The notes beneath the pieces are model-generated. The model was not told where the DNA came from. It saw only the letters and a list, made by a program, of their open reading frames with translations, and ran no database searches. The position numbers and the translations under genes were made by a program. From Intoshia linei (lineage: Eukaryota > Orthonectida > Rhopaluridae): a stretch of 26,959 bases of DNA. This document shows, piece after piece, positions 8,790 to 21,100 of the stretch. Numbering within the stretch: position 1 is the stretch's first letter; every line of letters starts with the position of its first letter. The stretch is from NCBI GenBank assembly GCA_001642005.1, contig LWCA01000461.1:1-26959 (forward strand). Reading direction: 5' to 3'.

Positions 8790-10902
8790 TTAATTTACAC
8801 ATTTTTTACAAAACCATTTTTCATCATTAGGTGGTTCACTAAATATTCCAACGCAAGCCCTAAAAATTTCAAATACTGTAATTATAATTGATTCTAAATA
8901 AATACTGGAATAAAACATAATAATTAACGATTAAAGACAAATTTTATCATTAAAATTGTTTCAACATGTTAAATATGAAATACAATAATTTAAGCCAAAA
9001 AAAAGTAGTAAATACCAGTACGAAAAAACCTTTAAAACTTTCACAATTTTGATGTAAAATTTTTGAATATTGAATATGTCACAATTCATAACAAATCCAT
9101 TATTTTCCTTTCAATAATAATGCATTAACTAAGGAAGACACCCATTAGAGCAGCGGTGCACAACCTTTCCACTAATTCAGTTTACTTTACTTTACTTATT
9201 GATACTACGGTCGCACAAAATTTACTTTGACATTGAGAAAGTGATCAAAGTATAAAATCTGATTTAAACTTTTCAAGTTGAAGGAAATTGATATATTGCA
9301 CTATGATCACATTCCCACGGTCACATGCAGTTGTACGTTTTGCACCCCTGCATCAAACCGATCAATGAATTCAAGATATATACCGTACTAATCGATGGTC
9401 TCCAGAAACTAATAAGAAAACAATTACCAATGATACCATTCAAAGCAACGATCACAAGCAATCATGGGACTACCATCATCCTCCTTCAGACAACAAGGAC
9501 AAATATAAACAATAACTGTATCCTAAATAAAAAATATAACAATTACATCAGATCAACATTACCTGTTCCTTAATACGCGGAGATTTTGGTTTTTTAAAAG
9601 AAATTTTCAATTTTTTGATTGGTGGAGGCTTAATGGTTAATTTTGGTATATAATTTAAATTTACAACAGGTTTAACATCAACTGATTCAATAACTAACGG
9701 TTTTTTTCTTTTTTTCGAAATTTCATTTTCGGTTCCAATATTTTTAACCGGCAAAGAAATTTTAATTTTCAATTTTGGTAACGGAATTCTTTCAATAACA
9801 TTCTCTTCAACTTTAACGTCATTTGATTTCACGTCAGGTACAATCGGAATGTCAAAATTGACAACTAAGAAAATAAAATTAAATTAAAAATTAATTTATG
9901 ATATAAAAAATTTAAAAATAATGAGTCCAATGTATACCTTGTTCTTTGAAAATGGGAATTTTTGAAAATATATCTTCCTTTGGAACAATTTCTACCACAT
10001 CTTTTTTTACGTTACTAATTTTAATACTCTTAAATTTGTTGGGAATGTTTGGCGAACTGGATGTCATATTGAGGCAAAATCTAAATGAGAGTGAATTAAA
10101 GTTAAATTAATAAACATACCGATAACCTAAATTTTTACCATCTTCATCAATAATTGATGATGACAAAATATTTACATTTTTGAGAGCACCTTTGGATAAT
10201 TTTTGGTATAACTCTAAAACATGTGAGAAAATAAAACAATAAATTACCTTGATCTTTGTTAAAATCCACAATGTGAGAGTCAGTGGCAATTGTATAAACG
10301 TCGTTAACATTTTGTGTGGTGTTGTATTGTTTGAAGTTGGTCGGAGATTTTAACACATTATCAACGTTTTCAAATATATCTAAAATAGTTTATAAATTAT
10401 AATACATACAATGACATAGTAGAAAATTACCATCATCATCAATATCGAAAAATTTTTTGATACTATTGGGACTAAGAGTCAATAGAGATAGGTTAGGGTT
10501 GGATTTAATATTTTCTGGTTCAATTTGTACTGGAAATGGAACATTCTCCACTTGATCAAATTGAGTTTTAGGTAATTTCTTTACATATCTAACAACTCCA
10601 TTTAAATCAAAATTTTTTAGTTGCAGGTAAGTAAATATATCGTAATGTGTGAGGTATAATCGGTCGGCTAATGAATTTAACATTTATTAATGTCAATGTA
10701 GAATATTTAACAATAAATTACCGTGTAATGATAGGCGCTGAGCATTTTTTATTAAATTTTCCGTGTATTTTTCAATTATGTTTACAAATACATTGATGGT
10801 TCTACGATTTGTGTATTCAAATCCAAAATATTTGATTCGATTCAATAAAAAATTGCGAATTATTTTTTTAGAGTAAATGTTTGGTGTGGTTCTTTCGGAC
10901 AT
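8790..10902 (-). CDS. TAF3: TAF3-like TFIID subunit: histone fold plus C-terminal PHD finger
   Basis: TAF3 is a subunit of general factor TFIID; its histone fold pairs with TAF10 and its PHD finger binds histone H3 trimethylated at Lys4 (family knowledge). Exons on the minus strand: 10902-10722, 10667-10431, 10379-10248, 10213-10120, 10080-9938, 9864-9563, 9522-9428, 8859-8790, together 417 aa. Residues about 10-90 form the histone fold and end in VENVPFPVQI, resembling the VEPVPFPYQIP-like stretch of animal TAF3. Residues 215-363 are Lys/Pro-rich. The PHD is complete: C371, C374, C386, C389, H394, C397, C412, C415, with the cage residues M383, D387 and W392 spaced as in human TAF3. The protein is less than half the length of human TAF3, the middle being shortened. 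The PHD is split by intron 7, which holds a hAT MITE. It is transcribed divergently from FTSJ1. Some internal junctions are inferred from frame and splice signals. Confidence 0.9.
9151..9350. mobile_element. hAT MITE inside TAF3 intron 7
   Basis: The left end CAGCGGTGCACAACCTTTCC (9151-9170) and the reverse complement of the right end, CAGGGGTGCAAAACGTAC (9350-9333), form imperfect inverted repeats with the CAGGGGTGCA-AAC ends typical of hAT elements. Flanking 8-mers CATTAGAG and CATCAAAC agree at five of eight positions, as expected of an old target-site duplication. The element is 200 bp and non-coding and lies between the two exons of the PHD finger. Confidence 0.7.
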
Positions 10903-11073
10903 GATTGTTATTTATAATCTACAATACTTTTCTAAATTTCATGAGTATTTGCCAATATAGTTATGAGAAAACTTTATTCATATTTTTATGTACAAGTTGC
11001 GTAGTTATGGATGTAATTTTTTGTATTTTTACTCACATTTTGTAAATTTTAGTCATTATGTGACAGCTGTGCT

Positions 11074-12055
11074 AATTTAATAAATACTTAAAAATACCAA
11101 TTATGTGTCAATAATTAATGGAATCTTCACTTTATAAACATATTTCAAGCGAATTTTACCAATATTGAAAAAAATTGTAATAAATATAAAAATGATAATA
11201 ACAAAGTTGTATTACTTTTACTAGTCGTTGTTGTAGATTTAATTTTAACTAAATTTTTGAAAATGAAAATTTGGAATTTAAAAATTGCATAGCAATGAAA
11301 AAAATTCTGAACGAATGAAATATATAGATTTTCACCCATATTTTTTTATTGGAAATGTGTAGACGTTCAATTCACATTTTTTTGAAATCGTAGGATCAAT
11401 ATTTACATTTTCAATTTTTATTTTTATCGAAATATTTGAAAAATATTGGTTGATAATATATTAAAAATTATTTTTCACCGGGAATGCGTAGATTTCTGGG
11501 GTTGAAATTTTGTATTTATATCAACTGGAATAAGCTCTATCAGAATAATTTTTTTTTTAATTTTCGGACCGTTAATTATTTCACATTTAGTGTTAATAAA
11601 ATATTTCGGAAAAAAAATATATGAAAACTAAAATTCTTTTTTGATGCTTGATGAAGGCGTCACTTATTCAAATTGAAATTTTTTGTGTGTATTAACATGA
11701 TACATTTATACCACTTGTAAATTTTTTTAAATTCTAGGGCTATTTTCATTAAAAAAATGGTAATTTGGGGTTTTGGCTCTGAAGATGTAATTTTTTTAAA
11801 TTTAAATTTATGATTTTAAAATCCGTATTAAAATATACATTTTTTTATTTTCCAACTCGTTTGATTTTAAAAAAAGTACAATTGGAGTTTTTGACCCATA
11901 AGATGTGAGTTTGGGAGATTAAAATTTATCTTATTATACGTCCCGGAAAAAACTGTAATTGAAATGTGACTTTACAAATTTCTAATACTGGTAGTTATTG
12001 AAATAAACGAAAAAACAGACAAACAAAGCATATATAAGTAAAAATATTAAAGTTA
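11074..12055 (+). repeat. R1 interspersed repeat, long copy A, between TAF3 and FTSJ1
   Basis: About 980 bp here match, in reverse orientation, the block at 22250-23188. Shared landmarks in order are AATTTAATAAATACTTAAAA, AATGATAATAACAAAGTTGT, GGGAATGCGTAGATTTCT, CTATCAGAATAATTTTTTTT-like A/T tracts, then the paired modules at about 11757 and 11877. The right end, AACAAACAAAGCATATATAA (about 12020), equals the terminal inverted repeat of the MITE at 21903-22115. The minus frame at 11339-11145 lies inside the repeat and is not protein-like. The copy fills most of the 1.2 kb between the TAF3 and FTSJ1 start codons. Confidence 0.85.
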
Positions 12056-12118
12056 AATTGTTTCTAAATCAAAGGTAACTAATGTAGGTAATCCATAGTA
12101 AGAGCCAAACTTTATTTG

Positions 12119-15100
12119 ATGGGCCACATTTCTAAAGACAAACGAGACGTATTTTATAGATTAGCTAAAGCTGATGGGTGGAGAGCACGTAGTGCATTTA
12201 AATTATTACACATAGAAGAAAAAATGAAGATATTTAAAGGTTTCCAATATTAATAAACTAAACAACAAATTGCATAGGAATGAATTATATAGATTTTCTT
12301 CCATATTTCTTTATTGGAAATGTGTAGACGTTCAATGCACATTTTTTTTGAAATTAGATTTACATTTTCATTTTTGATTTTTAAATCGAAGTTATATCGA
12401 ATTAAATTGAAAAATATTGTTTGATAATATATTAAAAATTATTTTTTATCGGGAATGCGTAGATTTCTGGGGTTGAAATTTTGTAATTATATCAACTAGC
12501 ATAATCTCTATCAGAAATATTTTTTTTTTTAATTTTTGAACTGTTAATGATTTCACATTTTTTTGTTTTAAAAAACATTTTGGAAAAAAATATGTGAATA
12601 CTAAAATGCTTTTTTCACCATAAAGGCATCACTTAATCACATTGACATTTTTTGAGTGTGTTAACTGGATATAACTGTATCATCTGAAAAATTTTTAAAT
12701 TTATAGGGCTGTTTTCATTTTTAAAAAAAAGGGTATTCTGGGTTTTTGAACGTGTAAATTACCTTTTTTGAGGTTGCCATTTATGATAATGCTTATGTTG
12801 TTATTTAAAAACCATCCCATAATTTATGTTGTATAAATTCTAGGTCTTTCTTAATTTTTACAAAAAAGGGTAATTTGTGGTTTTGACCGTGAGGATATAA
12901 GATTTTGAAATTGAAATCACTATATACAGGACTGATTGTATTTATATTTTATTTATTTTCAAAAAAATTTCTTCAAACCGTCATTTGGGAACCATTCGTA
13001 TAGGTTACATTTTATATAAATTAAATAAAATATCTACTCCATGGTTATCTGTATTATTAAATTTAGATGTGAAAAGTGTTGTGGACTTATGTGCTTCTCC
13101 GGGGTCATGGAGTCAAGTTTGTGTCCAAAAATTGCCGTAATTTTTTTTACTGAAAATTACTTTGATAAATGTATAATATCCATGGTATGTTCACTTGTAT
13201 TGTGTATGTATTTATCTATAAATTATCAATTGTCAGCAGTTATGCTTTTCTTTTATTTATTAAGATAATGAGTAATTTTGAATTTGACCCTGAATATGCA
13301 AGATTTTGAGGTTAGAATTGACGATATTGCTCATGTTTTTTAGAATTCTAAGAGTTAATTTTAAAAAAGCTTATTTATAATTTTGAAATTTTTTGTTTTT
13401 TAAATCCTGAATCCGGATTCCTTATACAAAAAGTATAAAAATATATTCAATTTCATAAGGTAAACAAGCAATGAAATTATCATTTATTTTAGATGTTTTT
13501 TGAAAGTTATCGTTATTTAATATCTAAAAATAATCAATTTACAACCCATTGGGTAGTCTCAGAAAAAAATAAATAAAAATTTAAATTTTAAAGATGCTGG
13601 TTTATTGATACTGTTGTTTATACATGTTTACAATAAAATATATCCATTATAATGATTAATAATAATTATTAGTGATTTTAATTTGATCCTTTCAATAGAT
13701 GTCGTGCAGATTTAATTAAGGAATTTACAATTTTGTTAATAAAAATTGCAAATCTGCAATGTTGAATTTTTCAGTTTCACACACATTTTGACAATAGCAT
13801 GTAATCCGTCTTATTCAGCTATTATCTTTTTGTGGTTACTTTTAACTTTTACGCACTGCCATCTTATTTTGTTTTTATTTTCAACTTTGGAAAATCTTTG
13901 CATAGATTCATACATTTGTTTATATTTTTGTAATTAGACCTGGATCTAAAATTGTGGCTGTAGATTTACAACCAATGTTTCCATTGGAAGGTGTTGTTCA
14001 AATTCAAGCAGATATTACTCAGGTTTTTTAATTTTTTCGTATAGGTGATTGAATTTTGTGTTTATTAGATTGAAACTGTTGGAAAAATTTTATCTCATTT
14101 TAATGATAAAGTAGATTTGGTTATATGTGATGGAGCTCCAGATGGTTGAATTTAATTTAGTCTAATCTAATTGTTATCATAATATAGTCACTGGATTACA
14201 TGATATGGATGAATACATTCAATCTGAATTGATTTTTGGTGTATTATTTATTTTTTTCATTTTATTTGCATCTTTTTATTTAAGGCTCTTAACATAGCTA
14301 TTAAAGTTTTAAAAAAACATGGCACTTTTGTTGCAAAGGTAAAATTTAAATCAATTTATTGTCATTTATTTACTTAGGTTTTCAGAGGGAATGAAATCAA
14401 CTTTTTGTATAGCCAGCTAAAGATACTTTTTGTTAACGTATCTATTCTTAAACCAAGAAGTAGTAGAATTTCAAGTTTGGGTTTATTAATTTACAACACC
14501 TACGGAGTTATTAAATGTATATATAGAAGCTTTTGTTGTATGTCAAGATTATAATCCTTCCGATGATTTTACAGGATTGAACAGAACAACTTTAAAGGAT
14601 TGTGGTATGTAATTAATGTTTAATTTTGTAATTATCTGAGGCTCTCAATCGATACAATTTAATTCTGACTTATACTATTAGTATTTTATTAATATTATAA
14701 TCAGATTAATTAGAAAATTACTACAATTATCATGATATGTAAATTACGCCTTACTATCTTATAATTGATCAAAAGTCCAAAAAGTAAGAATTAACACAGA
14801 AGGAAGAATTAATGATACAAAATTTGTGATATTCGAAGATGTTACCAGCACGTGCTGGTATTAGTACCAGCATTTCTGCTTTATTACCACTAAAATTAAA
14901 AAATTAGCTATTTTTGTAAAATACGTTATTGGAGAGTTGCTAGATGTTGGGATTTTATCCCAAAGCCTAGACGACCTCTGAATTATTATTTTAAAATCCT
15001 ACTTTTTCAAACTTTTTTTCTAAAAATCCTCTTCTAACGATTTTACAAAAAACCACTTAATCCAAACCCAAAAAAATCGAATTTTACCAAACCTTACAAG

Positions 15101-18100
15101 AAAAAACTCTTAATCCTACCACAAAATAAAAAACTAAAATTTTAGCAACCATGATGGAAAAATACATTTTTCCGTGTATTTAATTCTAAATATTAAAATA
15201 ATAATTAAATCGTTATATTCATTTTACAAATTACTCATTTATGTATATAAAACAAGTGGCTGTTACCAGCAAATCGACCACTCTTGCTGATATTCCTTTA
15301 AAGTTAAACCATGAAAAATGTATTATGTAAGTATCACAGATAATATCCAAAATTAAATTTAAGTCGGAAATTCCGACTCGGAATTTGTTGTACAATGTAT
15401 TGTTAGCAACATGAGTTTTATACGATGAGAAATATGCTCTTTTTGCTATTAGCAATGCGTAAAAAACGCGGCATCTGACAACACTGCGCAGCTTACAAAT
15501 TGTGGGCCACAATGTTTATAAAATTCAATTATATTGGCATATTTTATAGCTCAAAAAAAATGTAGGCGTGTTTTCAATTTCAGATGAAATTTAGTATTTT
15601 TAGTCTAAATTTTACATTGTTAGTATCACGCATGTACAGCATTGCCAGAAAATAAAGCTAACATTTTCATATGCATGTTATAATTGACCAAAAATATATT
15701 TTTTCACATCATGGTCTTTAGTTTAATCTAATTAAAAATATACAATTATTTTATTCAAACAGGGTAAAGGTAGGAAAATTTTATCTAATGCGCAAAATTA
15801 AACATTTAATTAACTAAATAGAATATAGAATCTAAACAATCAAATTAAACAGCCAAAATGACATTTGAGCGTGGTTAACTAATACGTGTCTGGCAATGTC
15901 CAACATTTATTGATATCTATCTATAACAGTCTGTTATTAACAGATATATATTAATTATATATTTAGTTTAAATATCGGGTCTCAAATGGGGGTACTGGTA
16001 CCCCTAGGCGTACCATAAATTATTTTGGGTACCAGTTCGTCTCATCATATGACACACTTTATGTTGCCTAAATTATAAATATTTTTAAAGTTTCATAATA
16101 CATTTATTTATCTATTTTTGATCAAGTAGAGTTTAACTAACTATTTATTTTATTTGATTTTTTTTAATTCACATGGTATCATAGTTACAATAAATATAAA
16201 TTATTATGGGGTATGCCAACTGCGAAGTATGTTGAGAACCGCTGATCTATAATATATATTCAATCTATTACACAAACTCAATTAATTAAAAATTCACAAG
16301 AATGATCAGGAAATAGATATTGATATTTTATCATATTACTTGTGCGTAACGCTGTAACGGTTTTTAACTCTAAATGTATCTTTTAGTATTTAGTTATATG
16401 TAAAATAGTGCAAATAACCATGTTGCATGCTGTTATATGCGCATTTTACGTCTATCTATGAATATGAGTCTTGGATATTATTTCCTGTAGGTCACTTAAA
16501 TTGAAATATTTATAGTTTTTAATATATAGTTTTTGGGGTTAATTTTAAGGAATTCAAACTTTCACATGCTACACAATTTGATCTGGAGGCCCACGGGCCA
16601 TGTTTTGCACCTCCCTGAGTTATATAAATTTTAGTTGCTTCATCATTAAATTTTATTTTTGTGACTAAATAAATCAATGAAATTTGCATACTGAATAGAC
16701 AACCATGTGGCTATGCATATGATTTCGTTTTATGTAAGTAAAGATTGTTAGTCATTTGATGTGAAACAATAATTTAATTATGCATTTTTAATAGAGATGT
16801 CAAACAAAGAATTGGCTGACAGTATTCCTTATGTGGTATGTGGTGATTTCAGTAAATTTGATTCAGATTGTCGATACTCTTTAGAGGTATAATTTTTATG
16901 TTATATTTACTTATATAAAGTAATTTTGTTAAAAATGTACGTCTGTTTATTTATTTCTCAAACTGTTCCAGTTTATTTAAGAAAATAAGATCAGTCGAAT
17001 TTTAAAAATTCTATATTACTATTACAGTTTTTCGAGAGTGCTGTTTTATGGCAAATTTCATTTTCAGAAATTGAGTCCTTTAAGGTCAATATTCCCAATC
17101 GTCCTTTTTTTTAATTGAAACCAGTTCTAGAATTATAAAAAATATACAATCTGATTAATATTTAAGATCCTCATAGATTAATCTTATAGCAAAAGCAAAA
17201 ATACCTTTTACTATTGGTGAAAAAGTGATTTTACCATCAACTGTAAAAATTAATGAAATTATATTTGGTATGAAACGGGATAACATTTAAAGAAAATACC
17301 TATCTCAAATGATACCCTATATTGTCGAATTAAAGCATTTAAGTAAAATTTATAAAATAAAGGAGTCTACTGTAAAATAATATTTATCTTCGCATTCTTC
17401 ACTTGAAAGCTAAATAATTTTCAGGGTTGGAGGTTCTATATGTTCTCATATAATGAATTTTAATCAAGTTATTTCGTAATATTTTATTATTAATATTACA
17501 TTATATTATTAGAATGTTAATCTTCTGTCTGTTTGATGTCTGCTTGTCTTTCTTTTAACCTCTAATTTGATAATATACCAGTGATCCCAAACTGTGTACC
17601 GCGGCACACTAGTGTTTCGTGAGAAAAAGCTTAGTGTCTCGTTAAAAATTTACATCCTTATAATGAAATGATGGGTCCAGAGTGAAACAAATTTGGGAAC
17701 CACTCCTTTAAAGTAGTAATTGATGTAATCAGATGAAATTAATAGATTTGCAAAACAGTGTTTTTTGGTTGAGATATACAAATAAAAATCATTAATTGAC
17801 TTCTGCAAATATCTCTCACCTAAAGATTTTCCATGTATTAAAAAATTTTCCTGAGACATTTTTATCAATATTTGAACTTACTTGTGTGAACACTACTCTG
17901 TTAACTGAACAGGCATTTTCTAAAATAATATATTATATAAGTATATTGAATTCCTCACTCACAATGAACTTAACTTATAAATATTTACAGGTCTTATTAA
18001 CCTTATATTATTAGTCTTATTATTACTACGAGAATTAAACGAAACTATGAAAATACATATATGTTGAAATCAAAATTTAAATTACATTCCTCTCAATAAT

Positions 18101-21100
18101 AATAATTAAACATAAAGTACTGGTGATTTTTATCATACAAATTATCATATATCATCGAATTAGATTTTAAACATAAACTATTAAACATTATTAGATTGTA
18201 TGTTATCGACTTGTCATTTAAACATCATGAGAACTAAAATCGGTATTTACAATTGTATTTTTTCTGAAATTTAATCTATTTATGACAATTTTTAGGATTG
18301 TATTGTTTATTTTATTTTTAAGATTATACACACATTCTGTCTAATAAATTAAAAAAATGGGATAAAAATAGTGTTTAAAATTCTTTACACAAATGTTACA
18401 CACAAAATAAAATTAGGATGGAATAATTCACTTTAACTTAAGATAATGTAAAATGATGGGTCCACGTGAAACAAGTTTGGGGACTACTTATTTAAAGGAT
18501 TGATAATAGTGAATAGTATCATTTTTAAGTTAGATTTTCTTATTGAGTTTATTTTTTTGATAGAATAAAAATGTGCCCTCGGCAGAGCTAGGTGTTTTTA
18601 CGTAGTACTGTTAACACAGTCAACTAGTTAATATATATTTTCTAAAAATTAAATTTGAATTACAAATGAGTTTAGTATATAATAAATCAATAAATAAAAT
18701 TTTTAATTTTATTTGATTTTAACATTTTCAATTTCAACATGATTCAAAACTTACATAACATAAGATCGTAACTAATTTTGAAAAATAGTTTTAAAAAACT
18801 TTTAGCTTTATATTTTAAATTAATGACGAGTTATAGAATAAAATGTTAATCCTCACCTATATAAAACGCTTTGTTTGTCTGTGTGTGTCATCGTTTATTT
18901 CAATAACTACGAGTCTTAGAATTTTATAAAGTCCATATTTATATTACAGTTTTTCCGGGTGAAAGTATGATAAATTTCATCCTCCGAAACTCATATCTTA
19001 AGGGTCAAAAATATTTATATGTTACAGTAATAATCATATGGCGAAATACAGATTTGGGGAGCTTTGGAGAGTGTACTATATATAATAATCTATGTAATTA
19101 TAAAATTTAAAAAAAAATAGTGACATTTTTAAATTTAAGTGTGCCACGAAAAAAAAAGTTTGGGAATCACTGTTGGTGGATAAGTATATTCTGATTTTTT
19201 TCTCCAAATTGGATGGAAAATATTTGTATACTTCATTTTCACCGAGTCTTGGAATCCATGGTTCAAGTGAATCGAAATTCTTGTTTGTTGGGAATTTACG
19301 ACATTTCACTATAGTCATATATTGAGGTAAACATAATAATACTTCTTTATGTTTTAAATTGTTATAATTTTTTTCCCTCTCTTGGTCGTCGGAGTTCACT
19401 AAATATTATACTATTACACACAACTGGTTACCTGCAATAAATACTGTAGTATTGATTTATTATATAATATTAAAATAAATTGAAAAAAAAATAGTTAAAT
19501 CAATAAAAATTTTAAAAAAATTAATAAATATTAGTTACGATGATATAAATTGTTCACAACTTTAAGGCCATTCCCGATCCTTTCTTAAAGAGCTGTCAAG
19601 TTTCATTGGGTGGCGGACTTCGCATTTAATCTATTGAAAAAGGGGTACAGGTTACCAAAATTCTATTCTATTTACTGATTTACTATTTAGTAAATTCATT
19701 TTTTAATTAAACTGTAATTTTTAGAAAATATTTAATTTACAAAAATAATTAATTAATTAATTTCAGTCGTCAAAACAAATTTTTTCATAAGATAAATAAT
19801 TACAAGTTACATTTTATTGCAATTTAACCTTGAATTTAAAAGTTTTTTCTGCTGTTTGTAATTTAATATTCTCTATCTCACCAACTTTTTCTAAATTCCA
19901 AGAATGGCGAGTTATAGAGGAATACTTTATTTATATAATTTAATGTACCGTTACGTTAGCGCTAATAAATTTTAATATGTTTATCCACCAAATTAACCCT
20001 TAGATCAGGGTGGGGAAATCTTCATTACATGTGGCAAATGCAGTGTCAAACTTACCGTAATTGATACCTTCTGTTGGGGGTTCGACGAAATTTTTGTAAA
20101 ATAGAAACCTAATTTTTCCATATTGAGATTAAAAAAATATATAGTTGAATATTCATTACTATTTTGTTTGTTAAATTGAATGTGTCAAATGGTAGCTTTG
20201 GGTAGATGGCTAGCGACTATATGACACTACGCCACTGTTGCGTAAAAAATTTTCAGGGTTTATTTTTATATTCGAATGACCTTTGTGGATTCGTATATAT
20301 TTTGAGTCAATTTATGGAATATGAAAAAAGCGACTAATACAAATTTTACACCTTTTAATGTTTAGATTAAAATAGTTAAAGTATAAATTAAAATAAATGA
20401 AATCGATTAAATGTAGAGCACGGGTTCCCAAAGTAAAGTAGATAGTAAATTATAACTACCTATTATAAAATAATAATAATAACTATAATTTTCAAAGTTT
20501 TTTTTTGATATTATAGAATAAAGTCAATTGTACATGATTTAGCTGAACACGATATATTTAAATATACAAATTTATTTAATTTTTCTCCTCAAACGAAGCG
20601 GGAATTTAAGTTTTTGTATAAAAAAATTAAGAAAAACATGAAAATAAAGTTGAATTTAGCTATTTTTTGTTAATTAGTTAATTGAGCAACACAACGTCGT
20701 TACTGTACCAATCTTTGAATTAGTCATCGCATTGTTTTTTTTTTAAAAATACACCCCACCTAGCTACTCAGTCTTTCAAATTCTAAAATTTTTCAAAAAA
20801 TGTGACACCCTACTGCTCATACAATAACATCTAATATGTGTAAAAATTAATTTTATTATCAATGTTTACTTTGTGTTAACAATAAAATAAATTATATTTG
20901 AAAATACAATAGACGTGACGTGATTGTAATTGCGTGTCATAAATTAAATATATTTTATTGCTAATTCTTAGCCAAGTATTTAAGTTGTTCACTTTACAAA
21001 TCAATGACATTTGAAATTTCTGAATTTTGAGCTTTAAATTTTATTTTTTTAATATTTCAAAAGTGAAATTTTTTGCTTTCAATTTTGAAAATCAGCATAG

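Noticed and set aside
9325-9573. 82-codon plus-strand frame opposite the TAF3 locus
   Set aside because: It is the complementary strand of the PHD-encoding exon 9522-9428; the minus strand has the zinc ligands and splice sites.
10107-10356. Two overlapping minus-strand frames of 67 and 69 codons
   Set aside because: They read through introns 3 or 4 of TAF3 in partly wrong frames; the spliced model explains both.
10390-10683. 97-codon minus-strand frame starting MLNSLADRLY
   Set aside because: Its first codons lie in intron 1 of TAF3; the exon starts at 10667, and a start at 10683 would lose the first helices of the histone fold.
13041-13268. 75-codon plus-strand frame over FTSJ1 exon 2
   Set aside because: It is in another frame than the SAM-binding motif DLCASPGSW and is cysteine-rich only by chance.
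15231-15512. 93-codon minus-strand frame starting [12 protein letters not shown]
   Set aside because: There is no recognisable domain and no supporting splice context, and it lies between MITEs in intron 8 of FTSJ1. It was left out for lack of support, though it is the least AT-biased of the rejected frames.
17650-17868. 72-codon minus-strand frame in FTSJ1 intron 9
   Set aside because: Its end is the translation of a hAT-like terminus (ACAAATTTGGGAACCACT) and it overlaps the hAT remnant read on the plus strand.
18850-18900. Helitron-like 5' end (TCCTCACCTATATAA...GTTTGT)
   Set aside because: The same sequence forms both arms of an inverted-repeat element at 21903-22115, which Helitrons do not have, and no CTRR hairpin end was found.
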